A DNA stretch of 64,000 bases from CAVYEM01 sp963767635 (GTDB lineage Bacteria > Vulcanimicrobiota > Vulcanimicrobiia > Vulcanimicrobiales > Vulcanimicrobiaceae). The notes under the pieces were generated by a model that was given only the letters and a program-made list of their open reading frames with translations, had not been told where the DNA came from and searched no databases. The position numbers were made by a program, and so were the translations under genes. Shown here piece after piece: positions 16,811-27,056 of this stretch (position 1 is the first letter of the stretch; the number at the start of each line of letters is the position of its first letter). The stretch is from NCBI GenBank assembly GCA_963767635.1, contig CAVYEM010000001.1:310001-374000 (forward strand), written 5' to 3'.

Positions 16811-19748
16811 CTACAGCTTGTAGTTCAAGAAGAACTCAAACCGTCTTGGATCGGTCGTGAGATTTTGGTAGATGTAGCCGACCGGGGCAATCGTACCCGA
16901 TTGCGGGCCCGTGTTGCCGAAGCAGCCGCTGCCCAACCCGTTGGCCAGATTGGAATCTTGTCCGTTGAAGCAGGGTACCGTGGCGCCGTCCCAATCGTGT
17001 TGGTTATCTGAAAGGTTCGTGACGCGAACGCCTACTGAATAGTGCGTCGTCAGTTCCTTAACTAACGTAACGTTGACCTTCCAATAGCCCATGCCTTGCG
17101 CCTGCGGCGCCATAATCGGCGGCAAGGTTTGGTTGAACGTCGCGCCGTCGCCGGTACAACTGTCGGGCTGCGAGTATTGGGTGTACGGCAACGGTTGTCC
17201 GGTGGTGGCGTCGCGATCGATGCATCCGCCGGTATTATAGAAGTTTCCGAACGTGTAGTAGATATCGGGGATGAAGTGAAAACCGTTTTTGTGAATGTCC
17301 GCTACCAGCGTGGCGGCAAACGGCGGAACGTACTGGCTGCGAACGTATTGGCCGCGCTGAACGAAGTAGTCGGCGATTGGGAAGTTTACGAAAGCAACTT
17401 GCCCCAGGTCGCTCACCTGTGTCCAGTAATTATTGAGCGACGCCGAGAGCCAGAAAGAATTTCCTATAGGGCCGTTTTCGACATGAGAAAGCCCGAACTC
17501 GACGCCCAGCGACCGAATATGGAGGTTATTCGTTAGCTCGGGCGGCCCGTACTTCGGTGCACCGCCCGCGGAGAGAGAAAGCAGCGGAGAGTCAGCTCGC
17601 CAGATAATTGTTGGAGAGGCGGTAGTACGGACCTACTTTCAAGGACGTGCTGGGACTAAACTGGTGCTCCCACTGCAAATCGTAACTGGTGTTGACCTGC
17701 GGCTTGTAACTTGGCGTCTGTCCCGTCGTCGTGTTGATGCAAAACGGGTTATACGTGCACGACCCCAGTCGGTACACGAACTCCGTGCCGATGAACTGGC
17801 CGGTGGTCGAGTACGAGAAGCGCATGACGTTGTTCGGATCGAAGCGGTATGTGCCCAGAAGCGACGGCGCCAAGAAATCGGTCATCGCCGTCCCGCCGGG
17901 AACACCGGCGGGTTGCTTGGACGTAGTAAATGCCGGTTGCGCCGGAATCGCGTAGTACATTCTCGAGTAGCGTAGGCCCGGCTCAATAGTCCACTTGCGA
18001 ATGTTCATGGAGGCCTGCGCGTAGACGTACGGCGCGTGGATCGGGATGTCCGTATACGAGTTCTGGCAGCTGTACGAGAACGTCGCGCCGCCGCATGGGA
18101 CGTTGGGGTTATTCGGGTTGTTGAAATCATTGAGGTAGCGCACGTCGCGCTTCTGATTGTCGTATTCTTGCCCCGCGCCCGCTTTGATCGTCAGATTCTC
18201 GTTCGGCGTGTTCGTGTAATCCAATTGGAGATAGTAGTCATTGCCGTAGCGGTTTTGATAATAGTCGCCCAGGTCCATGGTACATTCACCGCCCGTGCCG
18301 TCCGCGCCGCCGGTGGTTTGGAGCGGCGACCCGGCTGCGTACGGATATGTTGGGCAGCCTTTGGCGGGTGAGCCAAAGGACGCCAGGTTCGGATCCGTGA
18401 GTTTTTGATCGAAGATGTACTGGTTGAAATTCTCCGCCAGCCGAAGCGCGAAGCTCGAGTGGCTGTCGACGACGTGATTCCATTGAATCTTACCGATACC
18501 GGAGTAGTGCCCGATAAAGTTTCCGCTGCCGTTGGCTAGCCCGGCGAAATAGAGCCCTGCCGGGCAGGTTTGGCCGTTCGGTGCGGTGCCGCCGGTCGCT
18601 CCGCTTGCACTCGTATCGCTCGCCGCCGCGCCCGAACAGGGCGCTAAGCTCAGCAGAGGGGCAGCCTTTGTTCCAGAGTACAGCGCGTAGTTTACCGAGC
18701 CGTTGTACAGGCTGTTTTGATACAGAACCTGGATGTCGTTGTTCTGATTGAATCTGTAATGGATGTTGGCTATAGCGTCGCGCGTATAGATGTAGGCTGG
18801 ATTACTGGAACTGATGCCCACTTGCGGTAGAGAAAAAGCAGCGTGGCCGAAGTTTAGATCGTTCTGAGAATTGGCGCCGTCCACTGCCAAGTAATAGCTG
18901 AAGCGTTTGTCGATCGACGCGCCGCCGTACTCGAAACGCGTGTAGTGGTTGAAGTCAGGGGACGTGATGCCGATGTTTACCGAACCGAACGCCGGATATG
19001 TGCCCGTCTTGATGACCGAATTGATGACCCCGACGCCATTTCCGGCGTTCTGCGCAGAAAGTCCGCCGGTGTACACCTCAACGTTTCCGATTCCGACGTC
19101 GGTCAGATTCGTCGTGAAGAAACCCGTCATGCGTTCGGTGATTGGTATGCCGTCGAGCTCGTAGCCGTTGTCCACGTCGTACCCGCCGCGGATGGAAGGC
19201 TCCGCGGGGAACCCGCCGGCGATAGGAGTGACGCCGGGGACTGTGGCGAGATACTCGTAGATCGTCCGGTGCAGGTTGTCACCGCCGGTTGCGGCGTTGA
19301 GTTGCGCGCCGCTGACGTTGTAGACGTCGGTGCCTTCGTACGGCTTGACCAGGTTGCCCGCGGCGCGCGAAGTGACGTTGGCGATGGTTCTGACTCCTTC
19401 GTCATCCTAACGTCGAGCTTGTACACCAAGTCCTGCTGCACCGTGATACCCGGTTGACTAGACGGCTCGTAGCCCGGCAATTGAAACGACACGGTATACG
19501 TATCGGGCGTGAGGGCCTGCACCGAATAGAATCCCGCCGCGTTCGTCGTCGTCGTTTGCGTCTGGCTCGGCGAAACCGCCGTCACCTTGACGTTTGCGAT
19601 GGGACTGCCTGATTGCGCATCCCGTACCAATCCGTTGATCGTGCCGGTAGTGCCGGCAAATGCCGGTTGAAGCGAGATGGCGGCAAGCATGAAAGCCCCC
19701 ACGATCGTCGCCGCCGCCAGGCGCCCGTAGACTCAGTAATGTTCTCAT
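16811..19748 (-). pseudogene. TonB-dependent receptor with N-terminal carboxypeptidase-regulatory domain, broken by three single-base indels
   Basis: ATG at 19748 (GGAG upstream) opens MRTLLS. The rest of the signal peptide (GRLAAATIVGAFMLAAIS) lies in another frame after an extra base at 19731. A CarboxypepD_reg domain follows (GTINGLVRDAQSGSPIANVKVTA). A second shift lies near 19393, then come the plug (TDVYNVSGAQ, NGYELDGIPITERMTGFF) and barrel to 17592, where a third shift leads to the last about 260 residues ending FFLNYKL. Closely parallels the intact receptor at 19964-22795. Two of the shifts sit at AGCT or a derivative and the third adjoins one. Would import an unknown ligand with TonB-ExbBD. 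Pseudogene or sequence error; protein domains are otherwise well kept. Confidence 0.8.
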
Positions 19749-19811
19749 TTTCAACTCCGAAGAAGCCCCGCGGTGTTGCTCCTAAGCGCATCCCGCCGCA
19801 GAATGCCCCAG

Positions 19812-19852
19812 ACAAAAGAAAAGCGACCGGCGCGGTCCCGCGCTCGTTCGCT
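19812..19852 (-). promoter_or_regulatory. Terminator-like leader hairpin upstream of TonB receptor 1
   Basis: 41 bp identical to 22852-22892. In the transcribed strand AGCGA pairs with TCGCT, with inner GCGCG/CGCGC stem, followed by TTTTCTTTT. It lies 63 bp before the receptor ATG. Downstream, GGGATGCG and GAGCA blocks are also shared with the other leader. Looks like an attenuator or riboswitch expression platform; no cobalamin box is seen. Confidence 0.65.
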
Positions 19853-19919
19853 CTTCGCCACTCCGGCGGTGACCTAGGTTAATCCTTCCCGAAGCTATGC
19901 CGTTGCTTGGGCATCGTAG

Positions 19920-19954
19920 CGCCGGCGGCGAATGTTTTCGGCTCGCCGCCGGCG
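19920..19954 (-). other. Strong intergenic hairpin after TonB receptor 2
   Basis: Perfect 12-bp arms CGCCGGCGGCGA/TCGCCGCCGGCG around an 11-nt loop, 9 bp past the receptor stop. No T-run follows, so it may stabilise the 3' end or be a factor-dependent stop rather than an intrinsic terminator. Confidence 0.55.
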
Positions 19955-19963
19955 ACCCGTAGT

Positions 19964-22795
19964 TTAAATTCGTTTGGTCAAGTAGACCTCGATGCTCGAA
20001 GGATACGGGGAAAAGTAATTCGCGATTGGCTGATTATAGTATGTTCCGGGCGTCAGGTCGTTGTATCCCGAGAACGGTCCATTCACCCCCGAGCATCCTG
20101 TCGGATCCACGACAAAACACGGGGTCGGTCCGTTTCCTTGGTTGAAGACGTTTTTTACGGTAACTCCGACCGTCAGGTCTTTGTTCGGACCAAGGTCCTC
20201 GGAAAACGTCATGTTGGTCAGATACCACGAGTGGGCGATCTGGTTCTGCAGCAAGTACGGATTGCCTGACGGGTTTCCGTTAACGTAAGGCTGCACGTAG
20301 CCGACGTTATAGAACGTATCGAAGTTATAAAATATTTCCGGATACCAATGGAACCGACCGGAATGGAAGTCGCCGACGAAAGCAGCGGTTAGAAGCGGAT
20401 TACTGGGATTGCGCGTTAGGATGCCCTGACTCGTAAAGTACGACGGCAATGGTGCGAAGACCGGACTGGCTCCATTCAAATTCGATGTCGACGTTGACCA
20501 GTAGTTATCGTATGTGGCCGTGAGCCAGTAGGAAAAGCCCAGAGGTTTATTGTCGACATGGTTCAGCTCGAATTCAACGCCGAGTGCATGGTGCCGGCCG
20601 CTGTTCGATTTGACCGTCGGGCCATACTGCGGAGTTCCGTTGATGAAGCCTTTGAACGCAGCGTACGATTCGTAGTAACCGACGGAGTTGTTGTACCAAG
20701 GTCCTACGCGCAGCGTCGTCCCGTTGCCGAAATCGTGCTCCCACATGAGATCGCCGCTCTGAACCAGTTCGGGATTCAGCGACGCTCCGTTGGTCACGGG
20801 ATCGTACGATGGATTGGCGACCGGAACACCGTCAGGCCCGACCGGGTTGGTTCTGTAAATGTATGCCGACCCGATGAACGACGATGAGTTGCCGTAAGAG
20901 AATCGCAACACGTCGTTCGGGCTGAACGAATACGTTCCGTTGAATGTCGGATTCCAGAGCCCCACCGAACGGGAGCCTCCCAAAAGCGCAGGGGCGCCGT
21001 ACCAAATGCGCGACCAAAAGAGTCCCGGAGTTACGAGCAGCTTGTGAAAGCGCAGATCGGCTGACGCGTATGCGCTGGGCACGTGCGTCGGAACGTCGGA
21101 ATAGGCGTAGTTGACATTTGGGTAGCTTCCATTGCTTGCAAACGAGTCGCGAGCGACGTATGCCAGCAGGTTGATATCGTATTCTTGGCCTACGCCTGCT
21201 CGAAATGTAATGTTCGGGCTAATCGAATTCGTGTAGTCCGAGGACAGAAAGTACATGTGCGATTTCCGGTCGCCGTAGAAACTTTGGTAATCGTACGTGC
21301 ACGCATTGTCTGCCGGCGCGGGCCCATAAGGCCCGTTCGCATAGCCTTGAACCGGTGTGCCTGCTGCGTAGGGGTACAGCGGGCACGAAGGGCTGATGTT
21401 TAAATATCCCCCGGGATTCTCCAGGGCAGGCTCATTCTCGTCGGCCAGCGGCTGGTCGAAAATGTACTGGTTGAAATTTTCAGCCAGGCGCAGATCGAGG
21501 AACGAGTGATCGTTGATGTTGTGATTCCACTGGATCTTTCCGATCCCGGAATAGTGATGCCAAACATTTGCCGCGCCCGGAATGGATGAGAAGTAGAACC
21601 CCAGCGGGCAGGGTTGTCCGTTGGGCGCGGTTCCGCCCACAGCACCGAAGTATGACGATGATGCGCCGGGAGCCGTTGTAGAGTATCCGGGGCAAGGACT
21701 CAGGCTTAGAGGCTGCGGCTCGCCTTTGCCGGGCAAGCCGTAGTCGAAAACGAAGTCGCCGAGTCCATTTTGGAGCAGGAACTGGAAATCGTCTTTTTGG
21801 TTCGGGCGATAGTGGAAATTCGCCACGAGATCGTGCTCGATCACCGGACCCGAAACATCGCTGCCGATGAGGTTGGGGTACGAGTAATTTCCGTACCCGT
21901 AGACGTTCTTCGAATCCACGCCGCCGTAGCCGAAATAATAAGAATACCGGCGATTCGGCGTCTGGCCGCCGTATTCAAACGTCAGATAATGATTGTAGTC
22001 CGGCGAAGTCATGCCGACTGTGACGTTTCCGAAGGCGGGGTACGTGCCGACCTTCGCGACCGTGTTGATGATGCCGGCACCCTGTCCCGCATCGCTTGCC
22101 GGCAGCCCGCCGGTGTAGACCTCCGCGTTTCCGATACCGACATCCGTGATGTCCGTCGTGAATAGACCGAAGAGCCGTTCGCGGATCGGAATACCATCGA
22201 ATTCATAACCGATGTCGTGCGTGTCGCCGCCGCGAATTCGCGGGGGGCCGACACCGCCCGAAACCGTTACACCCGGCACTGTCCCCAAGTACGTGTAGAG
22301 CGTCGTTGAGTTGTTGTTGGCCCCCGTTGCCGCCGTGGCCTGGGCACCACTAACGTTGTACACGTCCGTGCCGTTGTTCGGCTGCACCAGGTTGCTCGAA
22401 CTTCTGGCATGAACCGAAGCGATCGTTTTCAGCGCCTTAGTCAGCGAAACGTTTTCAGTCAGCGTCTGTTCTTGACTTGCAACGATGCCTGGTTGAGATG
22501 TCGCGTTGTAGGACTGTGCCTGTACCGAAAGCGTATATGTGTCCGGAGACAATCCGTTGAGCACGTAAAACCCCCTAGTGTCAGTAGTCGTCGTTGCCAC
22601 TTGACTAGGGGATGCTGCGGTCACTTTTGCATCAGCAACGGCCGCTCCGGTTTGAGCATCCCGCACGGTTCCCGTAATGGTTGCTGTTGTTGCGGTCGCT
22701 GCAAACGCGGTGTTCGTCAAGACGACCGATAACGCCGACGCCAGCGCAACGGTGGTAATCCATGCGCTTGCGTATCGCCGTAGCATTTCTTTCAT
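19964..22795 (-). CDS. TonB-dependent outer-membrane receptor with carboxypeptidase-regulatory-like domain
   Basis: 943 aa from ATG at 22795 (GGAG 9 nt upstream). Signal peptide ITTVALASALSVVLTNTAFA. Residues about 40-120 form a CarboxypepD_reg beta-sandwich (ATITGTVRDAQTGAAVADAKVTA, TTTTDTRGFYVLNGLSPDTYTL). The plug domain follows (TDVYNVSGAQ, then IRGGDTHDIGYEFDGIPIRERL), then a beta barrel with many aromatic strands ending in YPSSIEVYLTKRI. This SusC/Oar-like arrangement imports large or scarce ligands using the proton motive force through TonB. No SusD partner or ABC importer is adjacent, so the substrate cannot be inferred. Likely regulated by the conserved leader hairpin. Confidence 0.9.
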   Translation of the reverse strand: MKEMLRRYASAWITTVALASALSVVLTNTAFAATATTATITGTVRDAQTGAAVADAKVTAASPSQVATTTTDTRGFYVLNGLSPDTYTLSVQAQSYNATSQPGIVASQEQTLTENVSLTKALKTIASVHARSSSNLVQPNNGTDVYNVSGAQATAATGANNNSTTLYTYLGTVPGVTVSGGVGPPRIRGGDTHDIGYEFDGIPIRERLFGLFTTDITDVGIGNAEVYTGGLPASDAGQGAGIINTVAKVGTYPAFGNVTVGMTSPDYNHYLTFEYGGQTPNRRYSYYFGYGGVDSKNVYGYGNYSYPNLIGSDVSGPVIEHDLVANFHYRPNQKDDFQFLLQNGLGDFVFDYGLPGKGEPQPLSLSPCPGYSTTAPGASSSYFGAVGGTAPNGQPCPLGFYFSSIPGAANVWHHYSGIGKIQWNHNINDHSFLDLRLAENFNQYIFDQPLADENEPALENPGGYLNISPSCPLYPYAAGTPVQGYANGPYGPAPADNACTYDYQSFYGDRKSHMYFLSSDYTNSISPNITFRAGVGQEYDINLLAYVARDSFASNGSYPNVNYAYSDVPTHVPSAYASADLRFHKLLVTPGLFWSRIWYGAPALLGGSRSVGLWNPTFNGTYSFSPNDVLRFSYGNSSSFIGSAYIYRTNPVGPDGVPVANPSYDPVTNGASLNPELVQSGDLMWEHDFGNGTTLRVGPWYNNSVGYYESYAAFKGFINGTPQYGPTVKSNSGRHHALGVEFELNHVDNKPLGFSYWLTATYDNYWSTSTSNLNGASPVFAPLPSYFTSQGILTRNPSNPLLTAAFVGDFHSGRFHWYPEIFYNFDTFYNVGYVQPYVNGNPSGNPYLLQNQIAHSWYLTNMTFSEDLGPNKDLTVGVTVKNVFNQGNGPTPCFVVDPTGCSGVNGPFSGYNDLTPGTYYNQPIANYFSPYPSSIEVYLTKRI

Positions 22796-22851
22796 AGGTA
22801 GTTGCTCCATTCGGCCGGGCGGTGCTCGAACGCATCCCACTCGGCAGCTGA

Positions 22852-22892
22852 ACAAAAGAAAAGCGACCGGCGCGGTCCCGCGCTCGTTCGCT
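22852..22892 (-). promoter_or_regulatory. Terminator-like leader hairpin upstream of TonB receptor 2
   Basis: Identical to 19812-19852 over 41 bp and at a similar distance (57 bp) from the receptor start. The flanks differ except for short blocks (AGGATT upstream; GGGATGCG and GAGCA downstream), so the identity marks a conserved element and not a simple recent duplication of the whole region. Confidence 0.65.
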
Positions 22893-23043
22893 TGCAGAGA
22901 CTATGTCGGCATGGAGCGGAAGAATCCTGCGGCTTTTCACTGCTGTGCCAGCATCGTGAAATGCGCACGTAAGCGTTGTCTCCGAGCAGAGGCTCGAGTG
23001 ACTTAAAGGCCACGTATGTTCACCGGCTTGGAACGTTAGGAAT

Positions 23044-23157
23044 CTATCGAAGCGGCGCTGTATGCTCCCTTTCACCGGTGAGGCGGCACAGCTCCGCGCC
23101 CCGCTGAATCAACGCTGAAACGTAGGTCTTAAGCTTGCGAATACTGACGTTGGTCAT
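23044..23157 (-). CDS. Possible 37-aa leader peptide or small protein
   Basis: MTNVSIRKLKTYVSALIQRG then AELCRLTGE; amphipathic, basic. A TACAAT hexamer lies 8 bp upstream of the ATG, so the message could be leaderless; no ribosome site is seen. It lies in the 445-bp stretch between the SIS gene and TonB receptor 2 that otherwise holds only the leader hairpin. No family recognised; may be chance. Confidence 0.3.
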   Translation of the reverse strand: MTNVSIRKLKTYVSALIQRGAELCRLTGEREHTAPLR

Positions 23158-23240
23158 CTAACGGTATTGTAGCGTACTTCACTAGAGGTTCGGCGAAGGG
23201 CGGGACGCCCACCCTAGCGCGAGAGGCTTTCGAGTACGTG

Positions 23241-24236
23241 CTATGCCATCGTCTTGGCCAGTCCGCGGGGCGCGTCGCTCTCGACGTACCGCGCGCGGCC
23301 GACATGCAACGCCGTCATTTGCGCGGCCACTAGCCAAGCGAGCGTGTTGAACGCTTCGCCGGTGACGGGGCCGAGCAGCGGTATGTCGCCGATGTGGCCG
23401 CCGATCACGTAGCGCAAGCTTTCGGCCTGAACCGCTTCTACCAGAGGGCGGTTCACGATGCTGCGTGAGACGTCGTCCACGATGCCGATGATCGCGCACG
23501 TCGCGTCGAGCATGGCAGCGCTCCCGTGCCGGAATTCGCCGGCGGAGAATCCCTCTGCGTGAATGTAACTAGCTTCCTTGAGCTTTAGCGCGAATTCGTT
23601 TGCGATGGGCACGCCGTAGCTGACCGCGACGATGACCACGCTGCGCCGGCGCGCGATGCGCTGCGCGGCCTCTCGCACGTCGGACACGTCCGAGCCGTCG
23701 AGCCAGCTGCGCACGTCTTCGGCCGTTTCGATGAGCGTGCGTTCGTTGCGTGAGTGCGTTCCCGCCATCAGCCCTGCGGCCCAAAGCAAAATTGCCGCGG
23801 TGGCGGAAACGCTCTTGCTTGCAGGCACCGCGATTTCCGGCCCCGCTTCGAGATCGATGGTAACTTTGGCCCGTTCGCCCAGCGGCGATTGCGGCGTATT
23901 GGTAATAGCAATCAGTTCCGAGGGTTGGAGCGCGTCCAGGGCATCGAGCAGATCGCGCGATTGACCGCTCTGCGAACACGCGATGACCACCGCATTGCGA
24001 TACGCTACGTTGTCGAGCGGCGCTTCGGTGGCGGCCAGTGCATGCGCGCGAATCCCGCGACGGCGCAGCGCCAGCGCGCCGAGCTGCGCCATGAAGAGCG
24101 AACTCCCGCTTCCCAGCAGCACCACGTCGCGCTCCCGAATCGCGCGTGCGAGCGTTTGCGCTTTGTCGGAGTGCGCGATCGCTCGCCACACGTCGGGCTG
24201 TTCGCGGATTTCGCGTTCGAAGTGCGCTCCGAGCAT
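23241..24236 (-). CDS. Tandem SIS-domain sugar isomerase-like protein (GlmS isomerase/fructosamine deglycase type)
   Basis: 331 aa with two SIS domains. First: VVLLGSGSSLFMAQLGALALRRRG and VIACSQSGQSRDLLDALD, the Ser-Gln-Ser-Gly phosphosugar loop. Second: VVIVAVSYGVPIANEFALKLKEASYIHAEGFSAGEFRHG, the block that in GlmS holds catalytic Glu and the Lys of the sugar site. It lacks the glutaminase domain, so it resembles AgaS/FrlB-like isomerases or deaminases acting on amino-sugar phosphates. It starts on the base after the dacB stop, in a cell-wall gene cluster, which fits amino-sugar or muropeptide recycling (inference). Confidence 0.82.
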   Translation of the reverse strand: MLGAHFEREIREQPDVWRAIAHSDKAQTLARAIRERDVVLLGSGSSLFMAQLGALALRRRGIRAHALAATEAPLDNVAYRNAVVIACSQSGQSRDLLDALDALQPSELIAITNTPQSPLGERAKVTIDLEAGPEIAVPASKSVSATAAILLWAAGLMAGTHSRNERTLIETAEDVRSWLDGSDVSDVREAAQRIARRRSVVIVAVSYGVPIANEFALKLKEASYIHAEGFSAGEFRHGSAAMLDATCAIIGIVDDVSRSIVNRPLVEAVQAESLRYVIGGHIGDIPLLGPVTGEAFNTLAWLVAAQMTALHVGRARYVESDAPRGLAKTMA

Positions 24237-25736
24237 TTACCGGATCGCAAACTCGGAAAGAACGGCGCCGCGCACCTTCGCCAAGTCTTCCGGGCCCTGC
24301 GGACCGTCCTCCGCCATCCATTGGTTGACCAAAAATGAAAATGTGACGGGACCGTGGGATTTCGTTTTGACGAAGCCGGATATCGTGCGCACGTGACTGA
24401 TGCTCCCGGTCTTTGCGAATACGGCGTTTTGCGCGGGCGTGCTTAGATACGAGTGCGCGAGCGTGCCGCGCACGCCCGCAACGGGAAGCGCGTCGAGAAC
24501 GACTTCACGATCGGGACCGTTCCAATCGGATTGCAGTATCGTGAGCAAATCGCGCGGCGTGACGCGATCGTATTGCGAGAGGCCGGAACCATCAGCGATC
24601 GTGACCGTCCACGGATCGACGCCGATACGCCGCAGATACGCCTGCTCCAGGATTCTGCCGTTGTCATCGGTTCCGGGCTGGCCGGCCTGTGCGACGCCCA
24701 GCTCTTTGAGAAACAACTCTCCCATCAGATTGTCGCTCGGGTACCAGAACTTTGCAAGCAACTGCGGCAGCTTTTCCGAATCGTGCGACCAAAAAATCGT
24801 TGCCGTTGCCGGCATTTTTCCGGTGTGAACGGTGCCGGTAATGGTAATGCCGTGCGCGCTCAGCGCGCGCGCAAAAACGTCGCCGGCATAGCTTTCCGGA
24901 TCGGGGACGCTCGGCGAGACTTCGCCTGATTCTTTGGCGGAGATCGGATAGCTGCCGGTTACTTGAATTGCCCGAGGCGCATCCCACACCCGCGCGAAGT
25001 CCGAGGTGTCTTTGGAGTCTGCGCTCCCGGTCGCAAGCGTGTCGTCGATCGTATATGCCGAGGACTGCGGCCAAACCCGCACCACGCCTTGCGCGCCCAC
25101 TGAAGGGCCCGGCGCAAGCGTCGTGTGCACGGTGCCGTCTTCCAGTTCGAGTGCCGTTACTACCGGCGCGTAATAATAGGGGAGATCGTCCCACGACCAG
25201 CCATACCCGTAGCGCTGCGCATCATAGCGCGTCGGATCGGTGATCACGTCGCCCTGGATGCGGGTGATACCTTTAGCAGCCAGCGCTGCTGCGGCTGCGT
25301 CGAGGTCTTGCGCGCTCAGCAGCGCGTCGCCGCCGCCGCGCAGATACACATTTCCATGCAGTTCGCCGGCGCTTGGCAGGGCATCCGCGCCGAAGCTCGT
25401 GATGAACGAAAAATTTCTTCCTAGGCGCTGCAGCGCCGCGGACCCGACGAGCAGCTTGAAGTTTGACGCCGGCATGAAATCTTGGTCGGCGTTGCGTGAA
25501 TACAGCACGGTGCCGCGTACGGTATCCACGGCAACCAAGCCAATCTGCGCGCCTCGTAACGTCGGCGCCTTCAATAATCGATCAATCGTGCGCCGGAGCT
25601 GCGCAATCTGCGCGCGATTCCAGGGAAGTCCTCCGGCGGCAGGTGAGGCCGGCGGCGAAGGCGTCGGCGTGGGCGCGGGGGTGGCCGGCGCGCCGAAAAC
25701 GATCGTTGCAAAGGTGAGCGCCAGCGCGTTAAGCAT
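24237..25736 (-). CDS. dacB: D-alanyl-D-alanine carboxypeptidase/endopeptidase, PBP4 family (S13)
   Basis: 499 aa with an N-terminal signal (LALTFATIVFGAPA) and a Pro/Thr-rich linker. Penicillin-binding motifs: SxxK in PASNFKLLVG, the second box in DGSGLSQYDRVTPRDLL, and KTG in FAKTGSISHVRTISGF. Between the first two lies the large insert (residues about 115-300) typical of S13 enzymes. Trims peptidoglycan stem peptides in the periplasm. Its ATG overlaps the end of lysA, so synthesis of the cross-linking amino acid and its later trimming are encoded together. Confidence 0.92.
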   Translation of the reverse strand: MLNALALTFATIVFGAPATPAPTPTPSPPASPAAGGLPWNRAQIAQLRRTIDRLLKAPTLRGAQIGLVAVDTVRGTVLYSRNADQDFMPASNFKLLVGSAALQRLGRNFSFITSFGADALPSAGELHGNVYLRGGGDALLSAQDLDAAAAALAAKGITRIQGDVITDPTRYDAQRYGYGWSWDDLPYYYAPVVTALELEDGTVHTTLAPGPSVGAQGVVRVWPQSSAYTIDDTLATGSADSKDTSDFARVWDAPRAIQVTGSYPISAKESGEVSPSVPDPESYAGDVFARALSAHGITITGTVHTGKMPATATIFWSHDSEKLPQLLAKFWYPSDNLMGELFLKELGVAQAGQPGTDDNGRILEQAYLRRIGVDPWTVTIADGSGLSQYDRVTPRDLLTILQSDWNGPDREVVLDALPVAGVRGTLAHSYLSTPAQNAVFAKTGSISHVRTISGFVKTKSHGPVTFSFLVNQWMAEDGPQGPEDLAKVRGAVLSEFAIR

Positions 25737-27030
25737 CGCAGTCGTTCCTCAAGATATCGTCGAGCGTTTCCCTGCGCGCCAACAGCGCAGGCGTGCCTTG
25801 GCGCACCGCAACCACTGCCGGCCGCGCGAAACGGTTGTAATTACTCGCCATGCTGTACGTGTATGCTCCCGTCGTTCGCATCGCCAAAATATCACCGGCA
25901 CGCAGATCTTCCGGCAATGCGCCGTTGCCGAGCGGATCGTTCTCGCAGCTGCGTCCGCACACCGCGGTCTGTGCGCTCTGCGAGGCCTCGCGGCTCGCGC
26001 AGACGATGTGGTGGTACGCTCCGTACAGCGCCGGTCGCGGATTTTCGAACACGCCGCCGTCGACGATAGCATAACGGCGGCCAAACTGCCTTTTTGCCGA
26101 CATGACGGTGTAGAGCGACGTGCCTGCATGTGCGATGAGGGCGCGGCCAGGTTCGATCCCGATGCGCGGCTCCTCCAGGCTCCAACGTTTCGCTTCCTTG
26201 GCGACGGTTCGCGCGACGGCGTGCATCGTTGCGTGCAGGTCGAGCCGCTCACTCACATTCGGATGCATCTGCACGCCGAAGCCTCCGCCGACGATCACGC
26301 GCTGCGTTTGCAACCCCGCTTGCGCGCAATACGCTGCGCGCTCCATCAGCGCTCGGGCGTTCGCCGTAAAGGCATCCTGCTGGTAGATTTGCGAGCCGAT
26401 GTGCGAATGTAAACCGATGAATTGCAGGTGCGGCGAAGCTCTCAGCAACTCGATCGCCGCCGGCAGCGAGTCGCCGTCGAATCCAAATTTCGATTCCTCA
26501 CCGCTCGTGTGAACGAGTTCGTGCGTGTGTGCTTCGATTCCGGTGTTGATCCGGAGCAGAACCACGATGCGGCGGCCGGCGCGTGCGCGGGATTGTAGAC
26601 GCGTTAATTCCTCGAAATTGTCGACGATGATGCGCCCAACTCGTCCGTCTGCCGCTGCGTCGAGCTCTTCATCGGTTTTGCCGCATCCGTGCAGGCTGAG
26701 CCGCTCGAAAGGAAAAGCAGCACGCTCGGCGCTTGCAAGTTCTCCCAGCGAACACACGTCCAGCTCCAGGGGCGTGTGTTTGAGATGGCGCGCAAGCGCG
26801 ACGGGGAGCAGCGCCTTGCCGGCGTACGCGATGTCGATTGCATAAGACGCGCATGCATCCACGAACGCGGCGATTGCCCCATCCAGCAGGTCGTAGTCGA
26901 TAGCGAGCAGCGGCGTGCCATAGGTCGCTGCCAGTTCTCCGGCACTCATGCCGCCGATCAGCAGTTCCCCGTCGCTTCGGCGGCGCTCCGCGGGAAACGC
27001 CATGCGATTGGGTTGCCGATACGGGAGCAC
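25729..27030 (-). CDS. lysA: Diaminopimelate decarboxylase
   Basis: About 433 aa from GTG at 27030; an ATG at 27003 is the alternative. PLP Lys in IDIAYAGKALLP near residue 60; other family blocks are LELDVCSLGELASAE, GLHSHIGSQI, VIVGGGFGVQMHPN, the phosphate-binding GIEPGRALIAHAG, and CGRSCENDPLG with the catalytic Cys at the dimer interface. Converts meso-diaminopimelate to lysine. First gene of lysA-dacB-SIS, divergent from the amidase gene with 26 bp between starts. Confidence 0.93.
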   Translation of the reverse strand: MLPYRQPNRMAFPAERRRSDGELLIGGMSAGELAATYGTPLLAIDYDLLDGAIAAFVDACASYAIDIAYAGKALLPVALARHLKHTPLELDVCSLGELASAERAAFPFERLSLHGCGKTDEELDAAADGRVGRIIVDNFEELTRLQSRARAGRRIVVLLRINTGIEAHTHELVHTSGEESKFGFDGDSLPAAIELLRASPHLQFIGLHSHIGSQIYQQDAFTANARALMERAAYCAQAGLQTQRVIVGGGFGVQMHPNVSERLDLHATMHAVARTVAKEAKRWSLEEPRIGIEPGRALIAHAGTSLYTVMSAKRQFGRRYAIVDGGVFENPRPALYGAYHHIVCASREASQSAQTAVCGRSCENDPLGNGALPEDLRAGDILAMRTTGAYTYSMASNYNRFARPAVVAVRQGTPALLARRETLDDILRNDCDA

Positions 27031-27056
27031 GGCGCCTGCCGCGGAACCTCGTGCGG

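Noticed and set aside
17592..17594. Selenocysteine reading of the TGA that ends the middle part of TonB receptor 1
   Set aside because: No SECIS-like hairpin follows and downstream homology continues in a different frame, so a frameshift explains it.
19920..19954. Intrinsic terminator for TonB receptor 2
   Set aside because: Strong stem but no U-run after it; kept only as a hairpin.
22796..23180. Cobalamin riboswitch before the TonB receptor
   Set aside because: No B12-box-like GCCACTG core or adenosylcobalamin aptamer layout found in the leader.
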